From Hydractinia symbiolongicarpus (lineage: Eukaryota > Cnidaria > Hydrozoa > Anthoathecata > Hydractiniidae): a stretch of DNA of 64,000 nt. Under the pieces are notes generated by a model. That model did not search any database. It was not told the DNA's origin and saw only the letters and a list, made by a program, of their open reading frames with translations. The DNA lies in NCBI RefSeq assembly GCF_029227915.1, contig NC_079876.1, forward strand, positions 34,827,828-34,891,827, given 5' to 3'. Shown here piece by piece: positions 47,878 through 60,551 of this stretch. Position 1 is the first letter of the stretch. Each line of letters begins with the position of its first letter. The translations under genes were made by a program, and so were the position numbers.

Positions 47878-50800
47878 GTTAGAAATTCTGTGAAATGTAG
47901 TAGTTCAAACTGTATCTATTACTTTTGCGCGCACTAACGGCTAGGATTGGTCACACAGTAAAAAATGACATTTTTATCTTAATTTTTAATTGAAGCACTA
48001 CCATAAGCGCCTAGTGTAATCGCTGATTTTTGGCAGTCATGTCAAATTGAGAAGAATGTTATTTCTTGAAGTCCAATTGTCTCACTTTCACATTTTTAAA
48101 GGTCACAATCCATAATCAGTTCAATTAAGTCCCACAGTCAATCGTTTCATTGTTAAAAGCGATGCAACCTAGTAATATCAGAAAAATATCGCTGAATACA
48201 TGTTGGTACGAATATGTGACCAACCGTTACAACTCAAACGGACTGACACCGTTAGAAAGTCAATGAAATGTACTTTTTGAAACTGTCGCTATTTCTTCAG
48301 CGTGCGATAACGGATAGGATTGGTCCCACAGTAAAAAAAATGACTTTTTTAACTTAATTTTTAAATGAAGCACTACCACAGCGCCCAGTGTAATCGCTGA
48401 GTTCCGGCAATCACGTCAAATTAAGAAGAATGTTATTTCTTGGAGTCCAATTGCCTCATTTTTCACATTTATCAGGTCACAGTCCAAAGTTAGTTCAATT
48501 AAGTCCCACAGTCAATCGTTTCTTTGTTAAAAGCGATGAAACCTAGTAATATCAAAAAAATATCGCTAAATACATGTTGGTACAAATATGTGACCCAACC
48601 GTTGAAACTCAAACGGATTGACACCGTTAGAAAGTCAATGAAGTGTAGTTTTTGAAACTGTCGCTATTTCTTCAGCGCGCGATAACGGTTAGGATTGGTC
48701 CCGCAGTAAAGAACGACTTATTTATCTAAATTTTTAAATGAAGCGCTACCACAGCGCCCAGTGTAATCGCTGAGTTCCGGCAATTACGTCAAATTAAGAA
48801 GAATGTTATTTCTTGGAGTCCAATTGTCTCATTTATCACATTTATCAGGTCACAGTCCAAAGTTAGTTCAGTTAAGTCCCACAGTCAATCGTTACACTGT
48901 TAAAGGCGATGCAACCTAGTAATATCAGATAAATATCGCTAAGTACATGTTGGTACGGATATGTTACCCAACCGTTGAAACTCAAACGGACTGACACCGT
49001 TAGAAAGGCAATGAAATGTAGTTTTTGAAACTGTCGCTATTTCTTTAGCGCGCGATAACGGCTAGGATTGGTCCCACAGTAAAAAATGACTTATTAATCT
49101 AAATTTTTAAATGAAGCGCTACCACAGCTCTCAGTATAATCGCTGAGTTCCGGCAATCACGTCAAATTAAGAAAAATGTTATTTCTTGGAGTCCAATTGT
49201 CTCATTTATCATATTTGTCAGGTCGCAGTCCAAAGTTAGTTCAATTAAGTCCCACAGTCAATCGTTTCATTGTTAAAAGCGATGCAACCTAGTAATATCT
49301 GAGAAATATTGCTAAATACATGTTGGTACGAATATGTGAAACAACCGTTGAAACTTAAACGGACTGACACCGTTAGAAAGTCAGTGAAATGTAGTATTTG
49401 AAACTGTCTCTATTACTTCAGCGCGCGCTAACGGCTAGGATTAGTCCCACAGTAAAAAATGACTTTTTTATCTTAATTTTTAATTGAAGCGCTACCACTG
49501 CGCCTAGTATAATCACTGAGTTTCGGCAGTCATGTCAAATTAAGAAGAATGTTATTTCTTGGAGTCCAATTTTATTCATTTATCACATTTATCAGGTCAT
49601 AGTCAAAAGTTAGTTCAATTAAGTCCCACAGACAATTGTTTCACTGCTAAAACCGATGCAACCTAGTAATATCATACAAATGTCGCTAAATACATGTTGG
49701 TACGAATATGTGAAACAACCGTTGAAACTCAAATGGACTGACACCGTTAGAAATTCAATGAAATGTAGTATTTGAAACTGTATCTATTACTTCAGCGCGC
49801 ACTAACGGCTAGGATTGGTCACACAGTAAAAAATGACATTTTTATCTTAATTTTTAATTGAAGCGCTACCACAGCGCCTAGTGTAATCGCTGATTTTTGG
49901 CAGTCATGTCAAATTAAGAAGAATGTTATTTCTTGGAGTCCAATTGTCTCACTTTCACATTTTTAAAGGTCACAATCCATAATCAGTTCAATTAAGTCCC
50001 ACAGTCAATCGTTTCATTGTTAAAAGCGATGCAACCTAGTAATATCTGAAAAATATCGCTAAATACATGTTGGTACGAATATGTGAAACAACCGTTGAAA
50101 CTCAAACGGACTGACAATGTTAGAAAGTCAGTGAAATGTAGTAGTTGAAACTGTATCAATTACTTCTGCGCGCACTAACGGCTAGGATTGGTCACACAGT
50201 AAAAACTGACATTTTTATCTTAATTTTTAATTGAAGCACTACCATAAGCGCCTAGTGTAATCGCTGAGTTTCGGCAATCATGTCAAATTAAGAAGAACGT
50301 TATTTCTTGAAGTCCAATTGTCTCATTTTTCACATTTATCAGGTCACAGTCCAAAGTTAGTTCAATTAAGTCCCACTGTCAATCGTTTCATAGTTAAAAG
50401 CGATGCAACCTAGTATTATCAGAAAAATATCGCTAAATACATGTTTGTACGAATATGTGATCCAACCGTTGTAACACAAACGGACTGACACCGTTAGAAA
50501 GTCAATGAAATGTAGTTTTTGAATCTGTCGCTATTTCTTCAGCGCGCGCTAACGGCTAGGATTGGTCCCACTGTAAAAAAAAAGACTTTTTTTAGCTTAA
50601 TTTTTAAATGAAGCGCTACCACAGCGCCCAGTGTAATCGCTGAGTTCCGGCAATCACGTCAAATTAAGAAGAATGTTATTTCTTGGAGTCCAATTGTCTC
50701 ATTTTTCACATTTATCAGGTCACAGTCCAAAGTTAGTTCAATTAAGTCCCACAGTCAATCGTTTCTTTGTTAAAAGCGATGAAACCTAGTAATATCAAAA

Positions 50801-53479
50801 AAATATCGCTAAATACATGTTGGTACGAATATGCGACCCAACCGTTGAAACTCAAACGGATTGACACCGTTAGAAAGTCAATGAAGTGTAGTTTTTGAAA
50901 CTGTCGCTATTTCTTCAGCGCGCGATAACGGATAGGATTGGTCCCACAATAAAGAACGACTTATTTATCTAAATTTTTAAATGAAGCGCTACCACAGCGC
51001 CCAGTGTAATCGCTGAGTTCCGGCAATTACGTCAAATTAAGAAGAATGTTATTTCTTGGAGTCCAATTGTCTCATTTATCACATTTATCAGGTCACAGTC
51101 CAAAGTTAGTTCAGTTAAGTCCCACAGTCAATCGTTACACTGTTAAAGGCGATGCAACCTAGTAATATCAGATAAATATCGCTAAGTACATGTTGGTACG
51201 GATATGTTACCCAACCGTTGAAACTCAAACGGACTGACACCGTTAGAAAGGCAATGAAATGTAGTTTTTGAAACTGTCGCTATTTCTTTAGCGCGCCATA
51301 ACGGCTAGGATTGGTCCCACAGTAAAAAATGACTTATTAATCTAAATTTTTAAATGAAGCGCTACCACAGCGCTCAGTATAATCGCTGAGTTCCGGCAAT
51401 CACGTCAAATTAAAAAGAATGTTATTTCTTGGAGTCCAATTGTCTCACTTTCACATTTTTAAAGGTCACAATCCATAATCAGTTCAATTAAGTCCCATAG
51501 TCAATCGTTTCATTGTTAAAAGCGATGCAACCTAGTAATATCTGAAAAATATCGCTAAATACATGTTGGTACAAATATGTGAAACAACCGTTGAAACTAA
51601 AACGGACTGACACCGTTAGAAAGTCAGTGAAAATTAGTATTTGAAACTGTCTCTATTACTTCAGCGCGCGCTAACGGCTAGGATTGGTCCCACAGTAAAA
51701 AATGACTTTTTTCTCTTAATTTTTAATTGAAGCGCTACCACAGCGCCTAGTGTAATCGCTGAGTTTCGGCAGTCATGTCAAATTAAGAAGAATGTTATTT
51801 CTTGGAGTCCAATTGTCTAACTTTCACATTTTTAAAGGTCACAATCCATAATGAGTTCAATTAAGTCCCACAGACAATCGTTTCACTGGTAAAAGCGATG
51901 CAACCTAGTAATATCAGGTAAGAATCGCTAAATACATGTTGGTACGAATATGTGACCCAACCGTTGAAACTCAAACGGACTGACACCGTTAGAAGGTCAG
52001 TGAAATGTAGTATTTGAAACTGTCTCTATTACTTCAGTGCCAGAACGGCTAGGATTGGTTCCACAGTAAAAAATGACTTATTAACCTAAATTTTTAAATG
52101 AAGCGCTACCACAGCGCCCAGTGTAATCGCTGAGTTCCGGCAATCATGTCAAATTAAGAAGAATTTTATTTCTTGGAGTCCATCTTTTTTCATTTATCAC
52201 ATTTATCAGTTCACAGTCCAAAGTTAGTTCAATTAAATCCCACAGTCAATCGTTTCATTGTTAAAAGCGATGCAACCTAGTAATATCAGAAAAATATCGC
52301 TAAATACATGTTGGTACGAAAAGGTGACCCAACCGTTGTAACTCAAACGGACTGACACCGTTAGAAAGTCAATGAAATGTAGTTTTTGAAACTGTCGCTA
52401 TTTCTTCAGCGCGCGCTAACGGCTAGGATTGGTCCAACAGTAAAAAATGACTTACTTATCTAAATTTTTAAATGAAGCGCTACCACAGCGACCAGTGTAA
52501 TCGCTGAGTTTCGGCAATCATGTCAAATTAAGAAGAACGTTATTTCTTGGAGTCCAATTTTTTTCATTTATCACATTTATCAGGTCACAGTTCAAAGTTA
52601 GTTCAATTAAGTCCTACATTCAATCGTTTCACTGCTAAAAGCGATGCAACCTAGTAATATCAGGTAAATATCGCTAAATACATGTTGGTACGAATATGTG
52701 ACCCAACCGTTGAAACTCAAACGGACTGACACCGTTAGAAGGTCAGTGAAATGTAGTATTTGAAACTGCCTCTATTACTTCAGTGCGAGAACGGCTAGCA
52801 TTGGTTCCACAGTAAAAAATGACTTATTAACCTAATTTTTTAAATGAAGCGCTACCACAGCGCCCAGTGTAATCGCTGAGTTCCGGCAATCATGTCAAAT
52901 TATGAAGAATTTTATTTCTTGGAGTCCATTTTTTTTCATTTATCACATTTATCAGTTCACAGTCCAAAGTTAGTTCAATTAAGTCCCACAGTCAATCGTT
53001 TCATTGTTAAAAGCGATGCAACCTAGTAATATCAGAAAAATATCGCTAAATACATGTTGGTACGAATAGGTGACCCAACCGTTGTAACTCAAAAGGACTG
53101 ACACCGTTAGAAAGTCAATGAAATGTAGTTTTTGAAACTGTCGCTATTTCTTCAGCGCGCGATAACGGCTAGGATTGGTCCCACAGTAAAAAATGGCTTA
53201 TTAATCTAAATTTTTAAATGAAGCGCTACCACAGCGCCCAGTATAATCGCTGAGTTCCGGCAATCACGTCAAATTAAGAAGAATGTTATTTCTTGGAGTC
53301 CAATGTTTTTTATTTATCACATTTATCATGTCATAGTCCAAAGTTAGTTCAATTAAGTCCCACAGACAATCGTTTCATTGTTAAAAGCGATGCAACCTAG
53401 TAATATCAGACAAATATCGCTAAATACATGTTGGTACGAATATGTGAAACAACCGTTGAAACTCAAACGGACTGACACC
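47878..53479. repeat. 15-mer HOR, full copy 2 (5602 bp)
   Basis: Monomers start at 47878, 48251, 48626, 48999, 49372, 49746, 50119, 50493, 50869, 51242, 51615, 51988, 52360, 52734 and 53106. They match copy 1 at a constant offset of 6719 bp. Similarity ends at about 53296 inside the last monomer, where TTGGAGTCCAATGTTTTTTATTTATC replaces the TTGAAGTCCAATTGTCTCAC that opens the next unit. This is the right limit of the amplification. Confidence 0.9.
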
Positions 53480-54596
53480 GTTAGAAAGTAAGTGAAATGT
53501 AGTATTTGAAACTGTCGCTATTTCTTCACCGCGCGCTAACGGCTAGGATTGGTCCCACAGTAAAGAATGACTTTTTTATCTTAATTTTTAATTGAAGCGC
53601 TACCACAGCGCCTAGTGTAATCGCTGAGTTTCGGCAGTCATGTCAAATTAAGAAGAATGTTATTTCTTGGAGTCCACTTGTCTCACTTATAACATTTATA
53701 AAGTCACAGTCTAAAATCAGTTCAATTTAGTCCTACAGTCAATTGTTTCACTGTTAAAAGCGATGCAACCTAGTAATATCAGAAAAATATCGCTAAATAC
53801 ATGTTGATGCGAATATGTGACGCAACCATTGTAACTGAAGCGGATTGATATCGTTAGAAAGTAAATGAATTGTAGTTTTTGAAACTGTCGCTATTTCTTC
53901 AGCGCGGAATAACGACTAGGATTGGTCCCACAGTAAAGAATGATTTATTTGCCTACTTTTTTAAATCAAGCGCTACCACAGCGGCCAGTGTAATCGCTGA
54001 GTTCCGACCATCACGTCAAATTAAGAAGAATGTTATTTCTGGGAGTCCAATTGTCTCATTTATCCCATTTATCAGGTCACAGTCCAAAGTTAGTTCAATT
54101 AAGTCCCACAGTCAATCGTTTAACTGTTAAAAGCCATACAACCTAGTAATACAGGAAAAACATCGCTAAATACATGTTGGTACGATATGTGGCTCAACCG
54201 TTGTAACTCAAACGGATTGATACTGTTAGAAAGTCAATGAAATTTTGTTTTTGAAGCTGTCGCTATTTCTTCAGCGCGCGATAACGGATAGGATTGGTCC
54301 CACAGTAAAGAATGACTTATTTATCTATATTTTTAATTGAAGCGCTACCATAGCGCCCAGTGTAATGGCTGAGTTTTGGCAATCATGTCAAGTTAAAAAG
54401 AATGTTATTTCTTGGAGTCCAAATGTCTCCCTTTCACATTTTTAAGGTTACAGTCCATAATCAGTTCAATTAAATCCCACAGTCAATCGTTTCACTGTTA
54501 AAAGCAATGCAACCTAGTAATATCAGAAAAATATCGCTAAATACATGTTGGTACGAATATGTGACTCAACCGTTGCAACTCCAGCGGATTGATACT
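53480..54596. repeat. Heterogeneous satellite monomers right of the 15-mer HOR
   Basis: Monomers start at 53480, 53853 and 54225. They carry many private changes (CACCGCGCGCTAACGG, CAGCGCGGAATAACGAC, GATATGTGGCTC) and no exact partner. An open frame at 53879-54130 lies inside one monomer and is not coding. Confidence 0.83.
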
Positions 54597-56088
54597 GTCA
54601 GAAAGTCAATGAAATGTAGTTTTTGAAACTGTCGCTATTTCTTCAGCGCGCGATAACGGCTAGGATTGGTCCCACAGTAAAGAATGACTTATTAATCTAA
54701 ATTTTCAATTGAAGCGCTACCACAGAGCCCAGTGTAATCGCTGAGTTCCGACAATCACGTCAAGTTAAAAAGAATGTTATTTCTCGGAGTCCAATTGTCT
54801 CATTTATCACATTTATCAGGTCACAGTCCAAAGTTAGTTCAATTAAATCCCACAGTCAATCGTTTCATTGTTAAAAGCCATGCAACCTTGTAATACAGGA
54901 AAAATAACACGAAATGCATGTTGGTACGAATATGTGACTCAACCGTTGCAACTCAAGCGGATTGATACTGTTAGAAAGTCAATGAAATGTAGTTTTTGAA
55001 ACTGTCGCTATTTCTTCAGCGCGCGATAACGGCTAGGATTGGTCCCACAGTATAGAATGACTTATTTATCTAAATTCCTAAATGAAGCGCTACCACAGCG
55101 CCCAGTGTAATCGCTGAGTTACGGCAATCATGTCAAATTGAAAAGAATGTTATTTCTTGGAGTCCACTTGTCTCACTTATAACATTTATAAGGTCACAGT
55201 CCAAAATCAGTTCAATTTAGTCCCACAGTCAATCGTTTCACTGTTAAAAGCGATGCAACCAAGTAATATCAGAACAATATCGCTAAATACATGTGGGTAC
55301 GAATATGTGACGCAACCATTGTAACTGAAGCGGATTGATATCGTTAGAAAGTAAATGAATTGTAGTTTTTGAAACTATTGCTATTTCTTCAGCGCGCAAT
55401 AACGGCTAGGATTGGTCCCACAGTAAAGAATGATTTATTTGCCTACATTTTTAACTGAAGCACTACCACAGCGCCCAGTGTTATCGCTGAGTTCCGACCA
55501 TCACGTCAAATTAAGAAGAATGTGTTTTCTGGGAGTCCAATTGTCTCATTTATCACATTTATCAGGTCACAGTCCAAAGTTAGTTCAATTAAATCCCACA
55601 GTCAATCGTTTCATTGTTAAAAGCCATGCAACCTTGTAATACAGGAAAAATAACACGAAATGCATGTTGGTACGAATATGTGACTCAACCGTTGCAACTC
55701 AAGCGGATTTATACTGTTAGAAAGTCAATGAAATGTAGTTTTTGAAACTGTCGCTATTTCTTCAGCGCGCTATAACGGCTAGGATTGGTCCCACAGTATA
55801 GAATGACTTATTTATCTAAATTCCTAAATGAAGCGCTACCACAGCGCCCAGTGTAATCGCTGAGTTCCGGCAATCATGTCAAATTGAAAAGAATGTTATT
55901 TCTTGGAGTCCACTTGTCTCACTTATAACATTTATAAGGTCACAGTCCAAAATCAGTTCAATTTAGTCCCACAGTCAATCGTTTCACTGTTAAAAGCGAT
56001 GCAACCAAGTAATATCAGAAAAATATCGCTAAATACATGTGGGTACGGATATGTGACGCAACCATTGTAACTGAAGCGGATTGTTATC
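54597..56088. repeat. Local dimer duplication (~746 bp)
   Basis: Monomers start at 54597, 54970, 55343 and 55716. 54970 and 55716 share ACAGTATAGAATGACTTATT and ATTCCTAAATGAAG. 54597 and 55343 share a 3' half with CCATGCAACCTTGTAATAC and AATAACACGAAATGCATG. Substitutions between the copies are common, so this duplication is older than the HORs on the left. Confidence 0.82.
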
Positions 56089-57573
56089 GTTAGAAAGTAA
56101 ATGAATTGTAGTTTTTGAAACTATTGCTATTTCTTCAGCGCGCTATAACGGCTAGGATTGATCCCACAGTAAAAAATGACTTTTTTATCTTAATTTTTAT
56201 TGAAGCGCTACCATAGCGTAAAGTGTAATGGCTGAGTTTCGGCAATCATGTCAAGTTCAAAAGAATGTTATTTCTTGGAGTCCAAATGTCTCCCTTTCAC
56301 ATTTTTAAGGTCACAGTTCATAATCAGTTCAATTAAATCCCACAGTCATTCGTTTCACTGGTAAAAGCAATACAACTTAGTAATACCGGAAAATATCACG
56401 AAATACATGTTGGTACGAATATGTGCCTCAACCGTTGCAACTCAAGCGGATTGATACTGTTAGAAAGTCAATGAAATGTAGTTTTTGAAACTGTCGCTAC
56501 TTCTTCAGCGCGCGATAATGGCTAGGATTGGTCCCATAGTAAAAAGTTACTTTTTTATCTTAATTTTTAATTAAAGCGCTAACACAGCGTCCAGTGTAAT
56601 TGCTGAGTTTCGGCAATCATGTCAAATTAGGAAGAATGTTATTTCTTGGAGTCCAATTGTCTCATTTATCACATTTATCAGGTCACAGTCCAAAGTTAGT
56701 TCAATTAAGTCCCACAGTCAATCGTTTAACTGTTAAAAGCCATACAACCTAGTAATACAGGAAAAACATCGCTAAATACATGTTGGTACGAACATGTGAC
56801 TCAACCGTTGTAACTCAAACGGATTGATACTGTTAGAAAGTCAATGAAATGTAGTTTTTGAGGCTGTCGCTACTTCTTCAGCGCGCAATAACGGCTAGGA
56901 TTGATCCCACAGTAAAAAATGACTTTTTTATCTTAATTTTTATTGAAGCGCTACCATAGCGTAAAGTGTAATGGCTGAGTTTCGGCAATCATGTCAAGTT
57001 CAAAAGAATGTTATTTCTTGGAGTCCAAATGTCTCCCTTTCACATTTTTAAGGTCACAGTTCATAATCAGTTCAATTAAACCCCACAGTCATTCGTTTCA
57101 CTGGTAAAAGCAATACAACTTAGTAATACCGGAAAATATCACGAAATACATGTTGGTACGAATATGTGCCTCAACCGTTGCAACTCAAGCGGATTGATAC
57201 TGTTAGAAAGTCAATGAAATGTAGTCTTTAAAACTGTCGCTACTTCTTCAGCGAGCGATAATGGCTAGGATTGGTCCCATAGTAAAAAGTTACTTTTTTA
57301 TCTTAATTTTTAATTAAAGCGCTAACACAGCGTCCAGTGTAATTGCTGAGTTTCGGCAATCATGTCAAATTAGGAAGAATGTTATTTCTTGGAGTCCAAT
57401 GGTCTTACTTTAACATTTATAAGGTCACAGTCCAAAATCAGTTCAATTTAGCCCCACAGTCAATCGTTTTACTGTTAAAAGCCATACAACCTAATAATAC
57501 AGGAAAAACATCGCTAAATACATGTTTGTACGAATATGTGACCCAACCGTTAAAACTCAAACGGACTAACACC
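56089..57573. repeat. Local dimer duplication (743 bp)
   Basis: Monomers start at 56089, 56459, 56832 and 57202. Shared marks at offset 743 are TTAATTTTTATTGAAGCG with CTACCATAGCGTAAAGTG, GGTAAAAGCAATACAAC and TCCCATAGTAAAAAGTTAC. The 370-bp units lack three bases in the A/T-rich block. Confidence 0.82.
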
Positions 57574-59063
57574 GATAGAAAATCAGTGAAATGTAGTTTT
57601 TCAAACTGTCTCTATTACTTCAGCGCGCGCTAACGGCCAGGATTGGTCCCACAGTAAAGAATGACTTACATACCTTAATTTTTAAATGAAGCGCTACCAC
57701 GGCGCCCAGTGTAATCGTTGAGTACCGACAATCACGTCAAATTAAAAAGAATGTTATTTCTTGGTGTCTAATTGTCTCATTTGTCACATTTATCAGGTCA
57801 CAGTCCAAAGTTAGTTCAATTAAGTCCCACAGTCAATCGTTTAACTGTTAAAAGCCATACAACCTAGTAATACAGGAAAAACATCGCTAAATACATGTTG
57901 GTACGAATATGTGACTCAACCATTGTAACTGAAGCGGATTGATACCGTTAGAAAGACAATGAATTGTAGTTTTTGAAACTGTCGCTATTTCTTCAGCGCG
58001 CAATAACGGCTAGGATTGATCCCACAGTAAAGAATGATTTATTTGCCTACATTTTTAGATAAAGCGCTACCACAGCGCCCAGTGTAATCGCTGAGTTCCG
58101 ACTATCACGTAAAATTAAGAAGAATGTTATTTCTGGGAGTCCAATTGTTTCATTTATCACATTTATCAGGTCACAGTCCAAAGTTAGTTCAATTAAGTCC
58201 CACAGTCAATCGTTTCACTGTTAAAAGCGATGCAACCTATAAATATCAGATAAATATCGCTAAGTACATGTTGGTACGGATATGTTACCCAACCGTTGTA
58301 ACTGAAGCGGATTTATACCGTTAGAAAGTCAATGAAATGTAGTTTTTGAATCTGTCGCTATTTCTTCAGCGCGCGATAACGGCTAGGATTGGTCCCACAG
58401 TAAAGAACGACTTACATACCTTAATTTTTAAATGAAGCGCTACCACGGCGCCCAGTGTAATTGCTGAGATTCGGCAATTATGTCCAATTAGGAAGAATGT
58501 TATTTCTTGGAGTCCAATTGTGTCACTTTAACATTTATAAGGTCAGAGTCCATAATCAGTTCAATTAAGTCCCACATTCAATCGTTTCACTGTTAAAAGC
58601 CATACAACCTAGTAATACCGGAAAAATATCGCTAAATACATGTTGGTACGAATATGTGACCCAACTGCTGTAACTCAAACGGACTGACACCGTTAGAAAG
58701 TCAATGAAATGTAGCTTTTGAAACTGTCGCTATTTCTTCAGCGCGCGATAACGGCTAGGATTGGTCCCACAGTAAAAAATGACTTACTATTCCAAATTTT
58801 TAAATGAAGCACTACCACAGCGCCCAGTGTAATCGCTGAGTTCCGGCAATCGTGTCAAATTAAGAAGAATTTTATTTTTTGGACTCCAATTGTCTCATTT
58901 ATCAGATTTATCATGTCACAGTCCAAAGTTAGTTCAATTAAGTCCCACAGTCAATCGTTTCACCGTTAAAAGCGATGCAACCTAGTAATACCAGATAATA
59001 TCGCTAAATACATGTTGGTTCTAATTGGTGGCGCAACCGTTGTAACTGAAATGCACTGATGCC
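57574..59063. repeat. Heterogeneous satellite monomers leading into the degenerate zone
   Basis: Monomers start at 57574, 57947, 58320 and 58692. 57574 and 58320 share GACTTACATACCTTAATTTTT and CTACCACGGCGCCCAG. The last begins close to consensus but ends in GGTTCTAATTGGTGGCGC and GCCATCAGAAAG, so divergence rises along it. Confidence 0.82.
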
Positions 59064-59806
59064 ATCAGAAAGTCAATGAAATGTACTTTTTGAAACTGTC
59101 TCCATTTTTTCTAGGCGCCCTAACTGCTAGGATTAGTCCCACAGTAAGAATGACGACTCATTGATCTTAATTTGTAAATAAAGAGCTAACACAGCGCTCA
59201 GTGTAAATACTGAGTTCCGGCAATCATGCTAAAGTAAGAAGAATGTTAATTCTTTGAGTCCAATCGTCTCATTTAGCACATTTATAAGGTCAAAGTCTAA
59301 AATCAGTTCAATTGGGTCCCACGATATTTCTTTTCACTGTTAAAAGCAATGCAACCTAGAAATATTGCAAAATTATCGCTAAATACATGTTGGTACGAAT
59401 ATGTTACGCAACCGCTGCAACTCAAACGGACGAATACCGTTAGTAAGTCAATGAATTGTAGTTTTGAAACTGTCTCCATTTCTCCAACGCGCGCTAATGA
59501 CTAGGATTAGTCCCAGAGTAAAAATGATTCATTGATCTACATTTGTAAACAAAGAGCTAACACAGTTTCTAGTGTAACTGCACAGTCCCCGCATTCATGC
59601 CAAAGTAAAAAGAATGTTAATTCTTGATGTCCAATTGTCTCATTTACCACATTTATAAGGTCAAAATAAGTTAAGTAAATTAAGTCCCACAGTCAATCGT
59701 TTCATTGTTAAAAGCGGTGCAACCTAGTAATATCAGAAAAACATCGCTAAATACATGTTGGTACGAATAGGTGACACAACCGTTGTAACTCAAACGGACT
59801 GACACC
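59064..59806. repeat. Most degenerate satellite monomers in the window
   Basis: Monomers start at 59064 (375 bp) and 59439 (368 bp). They keep the frame of the satellite but carry clustered substitutions and small indels: TTTCTAGGCGCCCTAACTGC, TTGTAAATAAAGAGCTAAC, CACAGTTTCTAGTGTAACTGC, CACGATATTTCTTTTC. Both have AAGAGCTAAC in place of AAGCGCTACC. At about 59.69 kb the sequence returns abruptly to near-consensus. Confidence 0.85.
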
Positions 59807-60551
59807 GTCAGAAAGTCAATGAAATGTAGTTTTTGAAACTGTCGCTATTTCTTCAGCGCGCGATAACGGCTAGGATTGCTCCCACAGTAAAAAATGACTT
59901 ATTAATCTAAATTTTTAAATAAAGCGCTACCACAGCGCCCAGTGTAATCGCTGAGTTCCGGCAATCATGTCAAATTAGGAAGAATGTTATTTCTTGGAGT
60001 CCAATTTGTTTATTTATCACATTTATCAGGTCATAGTCCAAAGTTAGTTCAATTAAGTCCCACAGACAATCGTTTCATTGTTAAAAGCGATGCAACCTAG
60101 TAATATCAGACAAATATCGCTAAATACATGTTGGTACGAATATGTGAAACAACTGTTGAAACTCAAACGGACTGACACCGTTAGAATGTCAGTGAAATGT
60201 AGTATTTGAAACTGTCTCTGTTACTTCAGCGCGCGCTAACGGCTAGGATTGGTCCCACAGTAAAAAAAGACTTTTTTATCTTAATTTTTAATTGAAGCGC
60301 TACCACAGCGCCTAGTGTAATCGCTGAATTTCGGCAGTCATGTCAAATTAAGAAGAATGTTATTTCTTGGAGTCCAATTGTCTCACATTCACATTTTTAA
60401 AGGTCACAGGCCATAATCAGTTCAATTAAGTCCCACAGTCAATCGTTTCATTGTTAAAAGCGATGCAACCTGGTAATATCAGACCAATGTCGCTAAATAC
60501 ATGTTGGTACGAATATGTGACCAACCGTTATAACTCAAACGGACTGACACC
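59807..60551. repeat. Near-consensus satellite monomers after the degenerate zone
   Basis: Monomers start at 59807 and 60180. The first resembles units near 53.1 kb (CAATTTGTTTATTTATC). The second resembles the AGTCAGTGAAATGTAGTATTTG units of the 41-53 kb HOR. They look like old relatives and show no exact duplication. Confidence 0.82.
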
